DNA of 64,000 bases from Methylobacterium sp. Leaf465. Lineage in GTDB: Bacteria > Pseudomonadota > Alphaproteobacteria > Rhizobiales > Beijerinckiaceae. The notes beneath the pieces are model-generated. The model was not told where the DNA came from. It did no database searches and saw only the letters and a list, made by a program, of their open reading frames with translations. Positions within the stretch are counted from its first letter, which is position 1. The number at the start of each line of letters is the position of its first letter. Shown here piece after piece: positions 47,876-55,552 of the stretch. The stretch lies in contig NZ_LMRA01000002.1 of NCBI RefSeq assembly GCF_001424705.1, positions 99,294 through 163,293 on the forward strand, in the 5' to 3' direction. The translations under genes were made by a program, and so were the position numbers.

Positions 47876-49345
47876 TTGAACGACACTGAGGACGGCGCCC
47901 GGATCGACGCCGAGATCACCAGCACCGTCGTCGGCTCCGACCCCTTCGCCGCCGCCGTCCGCGCGACGCGCATGCCGATGGTCATCACCGACCCGCGGCT
48001 GCCCGACAATCCCATCGTCTACGTGAACGACGCTTTCGTGAAGCTGACGGGCTACGCGCGCGACGAGATCCTCGGCCGCAATTGCCGCTTCCTTCAGGGC
48101 CCCGAGACGGACCCCGGGGACGTCGCGCGGGTGCGGGATGCCATTGAGCGGCGCGTGACGATCGAGATCGACCTGAAGAACCGGCGCAAGGACGGCACGG
48201 CCTTCTGGAACCGCCTCCTCGTCTCGCCCGTCTTCGCGCCCGACGGCGAGCTCACCTACTTCTTCGCCTCGCAGTACGACGTGACCCTCGAAAAGGAGCG
48301 GCTCGTGCTCCTGAAGAAGGACCGGGATGCGCTCGAAGCCGAGGCCGCGCGCCGGTCCCTGGAACTGCTGCAGAGCGAGGAGCGCCTCCGGTTCACCCTG
48401 AAGGCCGGCCGCCTCGGAGCCTGGACCCTCGACCTCGGCGTCATGCGCCTGATCTCGTCGGATGGGTTCAAGGAGAACCTCGGGCGCTCGCCGAACGATA
48501 CGCTGACCTACGAGGAGATGCTCGCGGCCATCCATCCGGAGGACCTCCCGAGGAAGCTCTCGGCCCGAGACGCGGCCATCGCCGGGCATTCGGATTACGA
48601 CGTCGAGATCCGGGTCATCACCCCTCATGGCGAGACCCGTTGGCTGCAGTTCCGCGGGCAGGCCTCGTACCGGGCGGACGGGACGCCCCTGAGCATCGCC
48701 GGCATCAGCCTCGACATCACGGACCGCAAGCGGGCGGAGGAGCACCGCGACCTCCTGGCGGGCGAACTCAGCCACCGCATCCAGAACACCCTGGCGACCG
48801 TGCAGTCCATCGCCCGGCAGACGCTGCGGGGGGCGGCCTCGCTGGAAGAGGCCGGGGTCGCGATGGAGGCCCGGCTGCGGTCGTTGTCGGCCGCCACGGA
48901 GATGCTGGCCCGCGGCAGCGGCGAGTGGGCGACCCTGACGGAGGTGGTCATCGCGGCCCTGCACCCGTTCGGCGTCGAGCAGGACCACCGCTTCAAGATC
49001 GGCGGCCCGATCCTCCGCCTCGCGCCGCGCGTCGCCCTGGCCTTCAGCCTCGCGATCCACGAGCTCGCGACGAACTCTGTCAAGTACGGGTCCCTCTCAT
49101 CGGACGATGGACGCGTCATCGTGAGCTGGGACGTCGTGGACGGCTCCAATCCGGACCGGCTTTGGTTCCAGTGGCAGGAGGTAGGCGGCCCCCGGGTCTC
49201 GCCCCCGACGCGAACGGGCTTCGGCTCTCGAATGATCGAGCGGGCCCTGGCCCGAGAGATCGGCGGCAAGGCGGAGATCGAGTATCGGCCGCGCGGTGTC
49301 GTGTTCACGGCCGAGGCGCCGCTGCCGGAGATTACGCGGGACTGA
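47876..49345 (+). CDS. LOV-PAS-HWE histidine kinase
   Basis: 489 residues from a TTG at 47876; a TAG codon sits immediately upstream and no ATG gives a full LOV domain. Residues about 25-135 form a LOV domain with the photoactive Cys in GRNCRFLQG and NRRKDGTAFWNRL. A second PAS (about 165-280) and an HWE kinase follow: phospho-acceptor His in GELSHRIQNTLATV, HELATNSVKYGSL and the WQE part of the HWE name motif. It should sense blue light through flavin and phosphorylate a response regulator. The receiver-like gene 42 bases downstream is the obvious partner. Confidence 0.92.
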   Translation: MNDTEDGARIDAEITSTVVGSDPFAAAVRATRMPMVITDPRLPDNPIVYVNDAFVKLTGYARDEILGRNCRFLQGPETDPGDVARVRDAIERRVTIEIDLKNRRKDGTAFWNRLLVSPVFAPDGELTYFFASQYDVTLEKERLVLLKKDRDALEAEAARRSLELLQSEERLRFTLKAGRLGAWTLDLGVMRLISSDGFKENLGRSPNDTLTYEEMLAAIHPEDLPRKLSARDAAIAGHSDYDVEIRVITPHGETRWLQFRGQASYRADGTPLSIAGISLDITDRKRAEEHRDLLAGELSHRIQNTLATVQSIARQTLRGAASLEEAGVAMEARLRSLSAATEMLARGSGEWATLTEVVIAALHPFGVEQDHRFKIGGPILRLAPRVALAFSLAIHELATNSVKYGSLSSDDGRVIVSWDVVDGSNPDRLWFQWQEVGGPRVSPPTRTGFGSRMIERALAREIGGKAEIEYRPRGVVFTAEAPLPEITRD

Positions 49346-49387
49346 GCGACGGCGGGAGCTTTTTGTCAGTTCGGACGTATCGCATCC

Positions 49388-49816
49388 ATGGACGCCTCCC
49401 CTGCCTCCCTGCCGCCGTTTGCCCTCGTGGTCGAGGGGAACATCCTCGTGCGGATGGACGCCGCGGACATCCTTGAGCAGGCGGGCTTCCGAGTCCTCGA
49501 CGTCGCGACGGCCGATATGGCCATGCAGGTCCTGCAGCGGCACGGCCACGAGTTGAACCTGCTGTTTACGGCCGTCGGGCTTCAAGGCACCCACAACGGG
49601 TTCGCGCTGGCACGCCGAGCCGCGGCGGACCACCCGCACATCAGCGTGGTGGTGGCTTCGGGCCATGACCGGCCGGGTCCGGGCGAGCTGCCGGACACCG
49701 CCTGCTTTATCGAGAAGCCCTTCAGCGCGGAGATCGTCCATGCACATCTGCAGCGGATCATGCCCGACGAGCGGAAGCCTGCGCCCCTGAGGGAGAAGCA
49801 GGCGTCCAGCCACTGA
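49388..49816 (+). CDS. Receiver-like protein lacking the phospho-acceptor Asp
   Basis: 142 residues. Receiver fold: LVVEGNILVRMDAADILEQ at the start (the normal acidic pair ED is EG here), FTAVGLQGTHNGFAL where the phosphorylated Asp is replaced by Ala (usual FTDV/MP), and CFIEKPFSAEIV with the conserved Lys-Pro. It therefore cannot be phosphorylated in the usual way and may be a pseudo-receiver that binds the kinase or acts through dimerisation. It follows the LOV kinase by 42 bases. Confidence 0.85.
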   Translation: MDASPASLPPFALVVEGNILVRMDAADILEQAGFRVLDVATADMAMQVLQRHGHELNLLFTAVGLQGTHNGFALARRAAADHPHISVVVASGHDRPGPGELPDTACFIEKPFSAEIVHAHLQRIMPDERKPAPLREKQASSH

Positions 49817-49925
49817 CGGTGTTCCATCCGACACAAGCCGCCGGACTTGATCTACGACAGGGACGGATTGCGTCGGACGTGCAGGGCTAAGATCCCGGCC
49901 GAAGAACCATTCCGAGCGATATGCG

Positions 49926-50201
49926 ATGCCCCGATTCTACTTCGATTTCCAGAACGGAACCTCACGCATCGACGATGAGGAGGGCGTCGAGTTGGAGGGC
50001 CTTGAGACCGGTCGGCGCGAGGCGCTGAGGACCCTGGGCGAGGTCGCCAGGGAGGCGCTATCCAAGGGGGACGAGCAGACGTTGCGTGCGTCCATCCGGG
50101 ATGCGAATGGGCATGTCGCCTACACGGCGACGGTGACGGTTACCGGCACGTGGCACCCGACATCCATCGACCCTGTCAGCCGCCCTCGGGAGCGAGGTTG
50201 A
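49926..50201 (+). CDS. DUF6894 family protein
   Basis: 91 residues. MPRFYFDFQNGTSRIDDEEG and the following EGLETGRREALRTLGEVARE match the pattern of DUF6894 proteins, which are small and common in this order. Function is unknown. Its last 26 bases overlap the convergent Crp/Fnr gene end. A second, shorter DUF6894 gene lies at 51039-51284. Confidence 0.75.
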   Translation: MPRFYFDFQNGTSRIDDEEGVELEGLETGRREALRTLGEVAREALSKGDEQTLRASIRDANGHVAYTATVTVTGTWHPTSIDPVSRPRERG

Positions 50202-50919
50202 GGTAGGTCGGGTCGAACTCGGCGATGGACGTCAGCCTCGGTAGGTCGAGAATCGTGAGGCGACGCTCGGCGAGCCGGATGACCCGCTGGTGACGAAGCT
50301 CCTGCAGGGAGCGGTTGGTATGGACGCCGGACAGACCGAGCGTGTGGGCCAGATCGACCTGCGTGACGGGCAGGGAAAAGCTGTTGCCGTTCGTGAGCCC
50401 GACTGCGCGGAGGCGATGGAAGAGCTCACAGATCAGATGGGCGAGGCGCTCGACGCCGGACCGGCAGCCGAGGTTGAGCAACCACTCGCCGGAGGTGGCT
50501 TCCTCGATGAGCGACAGCATTCGCGCAGCCTGGGACAGAGCCTGCGATTGGTAGATCGTCTCATTCAGGACCCTGGGCGACAGGCGCGCGATCCGGCAGG
50601 GCGTGATCGTCGAGACGCCATGGGGCATCCGGTCCTGGAAGACCGCGTCGAGATCGCTCATATCCCCTGGCAGCAGGTACGCCGTGATCTGACGCCGGCC
50701 GTTGGAGCGCTGCTTGTAGCGACAGGCGATGCCCTCAAGGATGAGGATGGCGCCGTCCGGATCGCTCCCCTCGACAATCAAATCCGTCCTGGCGCCAACG
50801 AGCCGTGCTTCGGCCTCGACGCGTCCCAGCCATTCCCTGTCCGCGGCGGATAGGACGACCAAGCGTTCCAGCTTCCGGATGGCAGGGTTCGGCCTCGTCT
50901 GCACCGAGCGTTCGTCCAA
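50176..50919 (-). CDS. Crp/Fnr-family transcriptional regulator
   Basis: 247 residues from a TTG at 50919. Cyclic-nucleotide-binding fold (LIVEGSDPDGAILILEGIACRY, PHGVSTITPCRIARLS) then a long dimer helix (ARMLSLIEEATSGEWLLNLG) and a winged helix-turn-helix (LPVTQVDLAHTLGLSGVHTNRSLQELRHQ, shown in part: VDLAHTLGLSGVHTNRSLQE). No FNR-type cysteine cluster is apparent, so the ligand is open. Tail-to-tail overlap of 26 bases with the DUF6894 gene. It may regulate the light-sensing genes or mobile patch; not shown. Confidence 0.88.
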   Translation of the reverse strand: MDERSVQTRPNPAIRKLERLVVLSAADREWLGRVEAEARLVGARTDLIVEGSDPDGAILILEGIACRYKQRSNGRRQITAYLLPGDMSDLDAVFQDRMPHGVSTITPCRIARLSPRVLNETIYQSQALSQAARMLSLIEEATSGEWLLNLGCRSGVERLAHLICELFHRLRAVGLTNGNSFSLPVTQVDLAHTLGLSGVHTNRSLQELRHQRVIRLAERRLTILDLPRLTSIAEFDPTYLNLAPEGG

Positions 50920-51038
50920 GGCCGCTCAATGCTCCCGTTGGCGCGAACCTCTCGACACAATGTCCAGGCGCGTCTCAGAAAGGATTTTATTCGAAATTGC
51001 GTTCGATGATACAGGAATCACGAAAGCGAGATCAGTGA

Positions 51039-51284
51039 TTATTCCTGGCTCGGGACAATCAGGCCGTTAAACATCAGCGTCGCCGTGTAGACGGTCTCGT
51101 GCCTGTCGTTCCGGACGCGGACGGTCAGGGTGAGGTGGTCGCCGTCCTCGGGGAGTATCTCCCCCGCGATGGCAGGCAGGGCGCGCTTTGCCTCGCGCCG
51201 GACGGCATCGAAGTCCGCGCATTCCAAGCCGTCCTCGTCGAGCCGGAACGAGCCGTCATTGATGTCGAAGAAATAGCGGGCCAT
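51039..51284 (-). CDS. DUF6894 family protein (second copy)
   Basis: 81 residues from ATG 51284. MARYFFDINDGSFRLDEDGL is the same opening as the DUF6894 gene at 49926, and the C-terminus (HETVYTATLMFNGLIV) matches the strand-rich end of that protein. Transcribed in the same direction as the Crp/Fnr gene, but 119 bases upstream. No function known. Confidence 0.72.
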   Translation of the reverse strand: MARYFFDINDGSFRLDEDGLECADFDAVRREAKRALPAIAGEILPEDGDHLTLTVRVRNDRHETVYTATLMFNGLIVPSQE

Positions 51285-51440
51285 GCCGGTCTCCACACGC
51301 AGCGGGCGGGAGCACACGCGGTCTCACAGGCGCGGAGAGCCAAGGATCGGGCCGCGATGGTACGGTTCTATACGGTTCTCGTGGAATTGCACCCGGGGCG
51401 TTGGCCCCACCGGCGTTCCTTCGAAACCGGGGCGATGCCG

Positions 51441-52282
51441 TCCTAGCGTCCGGACCCCTAACGGTGGCGCGGACGGCGTAGGTGTGATTCACGGCTCCCA
51501 TGGGAGGGGCCGATGGATCAGTTCTGGCTGACGGACGAGCAGTTTGCGCGGATCGCACCGCACCTGCCCACCGACACGCGGGGCAAGGAGCGCGTGGACG
51601 ACCGGCGGGTGATCAGTGGTATCGTCCACGTGCTCAAGTCCGGCGGCCGTTGGACGGACGCGCCGCGGGACGTCTACGGGCCGAAGAAGACGCTCTACAA
51701 CCGCTTCGTGCGCTGGGCGGCCAAGGGGGTCTGGGTCGGGTTATTCGAGACGCTGTCCCAGGCCGGCGGGCCGCCCTCCCAGGTGCTGATCGACTCCACC
51801 GCCGTGAAAGCCCACCGCTGCGCCGCCGGGGGTAAAGGGGGGAGCAAAACCAGGCCATCGGCCGCTCGCGGGGCGGGCGCACGACCAAGATCCATGCTCT
51901 CACCGACCGCGCCTGCCGCCCGCTCGCCTTCCTGCCGACTGGCGGGCAGGTCGCCGACTGCAAGGCCGGTGCGCTGCTGCTCGAACGCCTGCCCGCCTGC
52001 CGCGTCGTGCTGGCTGACAAGGGCTACGACAGCGATGCCATCCGCCGACAAATCGAGGCGGCCGGAGCCGCGCCCAACATCCCGCCCAAGGTCAACCGGC
52101 GCTGGAAGCCGTGCTTCTCGCCTGTGCTCTATCGGGGCCGCAACAGCATCGAGCGGATGTTCGGTCGCCTGAAAGACTTCCGCCGGATCGCCACGCGCGA
52201 CGACCGCTCGGCGATCAACTTCCTCGCCGCCGTCTGTCTCGCCGCGACCGTCAGCTACTGGTTATGAGTCCGGACGCTAGGA
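51441..52282 (+). mobile_element. IS5-type insertion sequence
   Basis: Ends are inverted repeats: left TCCTAGCGTCCGGACCCCTA and right, read inverted, TCCTAGCGTCCGGACTCATA. The CTAG at both ends could be the duplicated target. The body carries one transposase gene with a -1 frameshift. At 51837-51842 six G bases form a slippery run. The element lies between the DUF6894 gene and a transposase scar, in a patch rich in mobile DNA. Confidence 0.85.
51513..52267 (+). CDS. IS5-family transposase, expressed by -1 frameshift
   Basis: Frame A starts at ATG 51513 (LTDEQFARIAPHLPTDTRGK, GRWTDAPRDVYGPKKTLYNR, VLIDSTAVKAHRCA with the first catalytic Asp). Frame B starts in the slippery G6 run at 51837-51842 and continues with AIGRSRGGRTTKIHALTDRA, VVLADKGYDSDAIRR (second Asp) and YRGRNSIERMFGRLKDFRRI (catalytic Glu in the ERxFGRxK motif). 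Together they make a complete DDE transposase. Programmed frameshifting is common in this IS group. The frameshift is inferred from sequence. Confidence 0.85.
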
Positions 52283-52494
52283 CATGACTGCTGATGGCCG
52301 TCCGAACCGTTACCGCTGACGCAAGGAAGACTTCGGTTCTCCTTTGGGATCCACAGCTCCACGAGCCGGCTCAAGCGTGGCCGCTTGTACGGAGCCCGCT
52401 TCGCGTGTTCACGTTTTGTGCGTGCATTCGCTGAGCAGGCGCATGCAGGTCATCGACGTCATCATAGGCATGCCCATGCCTGCAGCCGCGTAGG

Positions 52495-52638
52495 TGGCTA
52501 GTCGAGCGCTTCTTCGGATGGATCAGCCGCAACCGACGCCTCTAGAAGGACCCGGAAGCGACCCTCGCCTCCGCACACGCCTTCCTCTACGCCGCCGCCG
52601 TCATGATCCTCGTCCGAAGGCTGGGGCGAGCAGCATGA
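52495..52638 (+). pseudogene. Transposase C-terminal fragment
   Basis: Frame reads WLVERFFGWISRNRRL, then an in-frame TAG (52543-52545), then KDPEATLASAHAFLYAAAVM ending at TGA 52638. VERFFGWISRNRRL is the catalytic Glu region of IS5-like transposases. No upstream start or N-terminal catalytic residues are present in this frame, so only a scar remains. Confidence 0.65.
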
Positions 52639-53026
52639 TTTATCGGAAAGCCTCTAAGCAGCCATGAAGCGGACCTTCCCAGGGACTGCGAAGGGTCGAT
52701 AGCAACCTGAACGATGTGTCAAGTATTCGATCGGATATCCGCTATGGAGATCACTCGGACGAATATCTGGTTTCAAAAGTTTCAAGAGGATCCGCTTCAG
52801 GCGGGTAATCACCCCAAGCCGAAGCTTCCGGAAGACTGACGAACGACCGCTTTTGAGAAGCGTCAACGGCGGTCCGGGCGACTGGGTTGGGTTGGACACA
52901 GCTGGGCTGCATTCTAGGCTTGGCCGCTGAGTGGCACAGATCCCGAACGTCGAACCGGTGGTGCGCAGACTACGTTCGCAGCGCCCTTTCTCTCCCTGCC
53001 GGCATCTGCCGGTTGGGAGATGAGAA
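52639..53026. other. Gene-free stretch upstream of the small integrase
   Basis: 388 bases. No gene is convincing. Just before the integrase start, from 52990 to 53020, a stem-loop can form (TCTCCC paired with GGGAGA) directly next to the ribosome-binding site. Confidence 0.4.
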
Positions 53027-53659
53027 ATGGGACATTCACAGCACGACCCAGCCTTCAAGAACCGACGTCCGTGGAACGTAGGACGGAAGCTCGGCGCCAA
53101 GCGCGCTCTCAAGCCTCAGCAGGTTTGGGCCATCCGTTTCTGGCTCGACGGAAAGCGGCGTGTACGCGACCGCGCCATGTTTGACCTCGCCATCGACAGT
53201 AAGCTGCGCGGTTGTGACATCGTCAAATTGAAGATCGGTGAGCTTGTCAGCGGCGAGCGGGTGCGGGCGCGGGTCATCGTCGTTCAGCGAAAGACTGGAC
53301 GGCCTGTACAGTTCGAACTGCTTGAACCAGCACGTACCAGCATTCTGACTTGGCTTGAGTGTCGAGGGGGCAGGCTTGATGATTACGCTTTTCCCAGCCG
53401 GATCGACCATAAAGCGCACATAAGCACCCGACAGTACGCCCGTCTGGTAGATGAATGGGTGACAGGTATAGGGCTCCGGCGCGAGGACTACGGAACACAT
53501 TCCCTACGTCGAACAAAGGCGGCGTTGATCTATAAGCGAACAGGCAACTTGCGCGCTGTGCAAATTCTGCTCGGGCATACGAAAATCGAGAGTACGGTAC
53601 GCTACCTCGGCGTGGACGTTGAAGACGCACTCGCTCTGGCCGAAGGGACCGAAATCTGA
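53027..53659 (+). CDS. Small tyrosine recombinase (catalytic domain only)
   Basis: 210 residues. All tyrosine-recombinase catalytic positions are recognisable: Arg in DSKLRGCDIVKLKI, Lys in VVQRKTGRPVQF, HSLRRTK (HxxR), LLGHTK (H/W position) and Tyr in STVRYLGVD. The usual N-terminal SAM-like core-binding domain is missing, so the protein is short by about 80-100 residues. It could be a standalone recombinase or a trimmed integrase. It sits in the mobile patch, far from the tRNA-Pro scar. Confidence 0.88.
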   Translation: MGHSQHDPAFKNRRPWNVGRKLGAKRALKPQQVWAIRFWLDGKRRVRDRAMFDLAIDSKLRGCDIVKLKIGELVSGERVRARVIVVQRKTGRPVQFELLEPARTSILTWLECRGGRLDDYAFPSRIDHKAHISTRQYARLVDEWVTGIGLRREDYGTHSLRRTKAALIYKRTGNLRAVQILLGHTKIESTVRYLGVDVEDALALAEGTEI

Positions 53660-54067
53660 AGCCCGGCCTCCTCGGCGGCAGAGTTGAGGAGGCCATGCAT
53701 GCTTCGGGAATGCAGCGCATGTAATGGAGTCGGTTACCCCGACATAATACCGTCCCGGACATAGGCGTTCTCGAACGAACCCAGCCCTTCCGCCCTGGGT
53801 GGATTTCTGCCTGTCCGCTAACTGACATCAAACGGGTTAAAGCGGACGCCCGCTTGAGACCTGGACTCATAATTCCATCCCATGTGCCTACGGGAGTGGA
53901 TTGGTCGCTTGGAGTGCGAGTAAGCATCGCCGGCAGCCCGTGAATTTCGCCAGCATCCTGATGGGACACTTATGCGGAAGTCCTAGGCTCCCGCTCGAAC
54001 CCTTATGCGTGCGGGTCCAGCTTACGGGAGCGGTCCGCCGACGGATCGCGTAACCCCCCGACGCTCC
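53660..54067. other. Gene-free stretch after the small integrase
   Basis: 408 bases. No gene or repeat is convincing; open frames on the minus strand overlap the integrase and look like shadows. Confidence 0.35.
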
Positions 54068-54301
54068 ATGCCCGTCACCATTCCAGCCGCCGTCATCGTC
54101 TCCGAGGCGGCCCCGTCCCCATCGATCCGGTTCATCGTCGGCCAGGACCCGCAGGGGCACTGGGTCGCTGTGGACGTTCACGGCTTGGGCGGCGGCATAT
54201 TCCGCACCCGGCAGCACGCGCTCCACTATGCGGTCGACCTCACCGGTCATCGTCCCGATGCGGTCGCCATCGCGACGGATCGCATCGAGCTTCGAATCTG
54301 A
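54068..54301 (+). CDS. Small hypothetical protein
   Basis: 77 residues from ATG 54068. Sequence has strands and a helix (PSIRFIVGQDPQGHWVAVDV, TRQHALHYAVDLTGHRPDAV) reminiscent of small single-domain proteins with a nucleotide-like strand order, but I do not recognise it. The next frame starts one base after its stop, which suggests a common transcript. Confidence 0.6.
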   Translation: MPVTIPAAVIVSEAAPSPSIRFIVGQDPQGHWVAVDVHGLGGGIFRTRQHALHYAVDLTGHRPDAVAIATDRIELRI

Positions 54302-54302
54302 G

Positions 54303-54854
54303 ATGGGCGTCGCGGCACGGCGCCTCCGGGCACGTCGTGCCCGACGACTCGTCGCTCGCTTCGCCCTGTGGGGTTGTGCCCTCGCCTTAGGTGCCGTCGC
54401 CGGGTGGGCCGGAGGACTCACCGCCTCAGCCACCATAGCGACGCTCTGCATCGGGTTATCGACAGCGGCCCTGATCCTTCACCTTGCCGCTTGGGTGCAG
54501 GGTCATCGGCGGAAGGAAGGCGTAAGCGAACGGCGGCCCATCCGGCACACCCGCGACCGTCGTCGGTCGCTCGTACGAGGCGCCTTAAGCCATGCCACTG
54601 ACACCAGACGAGATCGAGCGGATGGCGGCAAGCCTCGCCGCGGCCCATGCCTCGGGCAGGGAGAGCCGCGAGGCGGCCCTTCATCGCCTGACAGGGATGG
54701 CCGATGCCGAGAATATCCAGGAGGCGATGCTGAGGATGCTGGCCGACGCCCAGGTCGGCTACGCGCTGGGCGCCTCCAGTCCGACGACAGCGCGGCTCCT
54801 CGGCACCAATGCACCGATCCTCGCCCCCTTGCTTCGCGGCAGCTTGCTCGATGA
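54303..54854 (+). CDS. Possible small membrane protein, doubtful
   Basis: 183 residues if read in full. Only the first 70 residues look real: a basic N-terminus (RRLRARRARRLVARF) followed by two hydrophobic segments (LWGCALALGAVAGWAGGL, LCIGLSTAALILHLAAWV). The last 260 bases overlap the hydratase gene in another frame and look like a shadow. The start is one base after the preceding stop. A true, shorter gene would need a stop that is not present, so confidence is low. Confidence 0.35.
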   Translation: MGVAARRLRARRARRLVARFALWGCALALGAVAGWAGGLTASATIATLCIGLSTAALILHLAAWVQGHRRKEGVSERRPIRHTRDRRRSLVRGALSHATDTRRDRADGGKPRRGPCLGQGEPRGGPSSPDRDGRCREYPGGDAEDAGRRPGRLRAGRLQSDDSAAPRHQCTDPRPLASRQLAR

Positions 54855-55377
54855 CGGGTCGACCTATCTCCTCCCGCAGGGGACCATCGGGCTCGGTGCC
54901 GGGTTCTGCTTCGTACTCGGGCGCCCCTTGGAGGATGTATCGGACGGTCCGGCCGGAGATCGCAAGGCCACCGATGCCTGCATCGCTTGCCACCTTGAAC
55001 TCCACATCCTTGGACGGCGTGTCCCCCATGGAACGCCCCTGAATGAATGGACGGCGACGGCCGATCTCGGGCTGGACGTTGTCCATGTGCTCGGGCCCCG
55101 GGTCACGGACTGGCGCTCGATCGACCTTACTTCGACAGTCATCCGTGTCCGTCTCGACGGGAACGCCGTTACCCAGGGGCACGGATCGGACGCGTTCGGC
55201 GCGCCGGTCGGCGCCGTCGCCTGGACGGCACGATGGCTGGTCGGTCGAGGGCGACGCATCGAGGCTGGCGAGTTGGTTACCACCGGCAGTCTCACGGGCT
55301 TGGTGCGCGTCATTCCGGGCCAGCGGGTCAGCGCCGATGTCGAAGGCGTCGGCGCTGTCACCCTGAACCTCATATAA
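54592..55377 (+). CDS. 2-keto-4-pentenoate hydratase family protein
   Basis: 261 residues, family length. The fold is seen in LGASSPTTARLLGTNAPILA, the metal/substrate region LPQGTIGLGAGFCFVLGRPL and EAGELVTTGSLTGLVRVIPGQR at the C-terminal end. MhpD/HpcG-type enzymes add water to 2-hydroxypenta-2,4-dienoate derivatives in meta-cleavage of aromatic rings; related ones are decarboxylases. No aromatic ring-cleavage neighbours are visible, so the pathway is unknown. ATG 54592 overlaps the doubtful frame upstream. Confidence 0.85.
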   Translation: MPLTPDEIERMAASLAAAHASGRESREAALHRLTGMADAENIQEAMLRMLADAQVGYALGASSPTTARLLGTNAPILAPLLRGSLLDDGSTYLLPQGTIGLGAGFCFVLGRPLEDVSDGPAGDRKATDACIACHLELHILGRRVPHGTPLNEWTATADLGLDVVHVLGPRVTDWRSIDLTSTVIRVRLDGNAVTQGHGSDAFGAPVGAVAWTARWLVGRGRRIEAGELVTTGSLTGLVRVIPGQRVSADVEGVGAVTLNLI

Positions 55378-55552
55378 TCGCAAAACCGTGCATCCAGGCT
55401 TCACCTTGGCCGCAACGGCGTCGGATGGCGGGTCGATGAGGATCCCGCCTATACCTGCGCTGCGGTTTCAGTGACCAGACAGGCAGGTGTCGACCGTTGG
55501 GAGCCCTGCGAGGCTCAATCGAGTTGTGGAAAGGGAAGATCGACTGGTGGGC

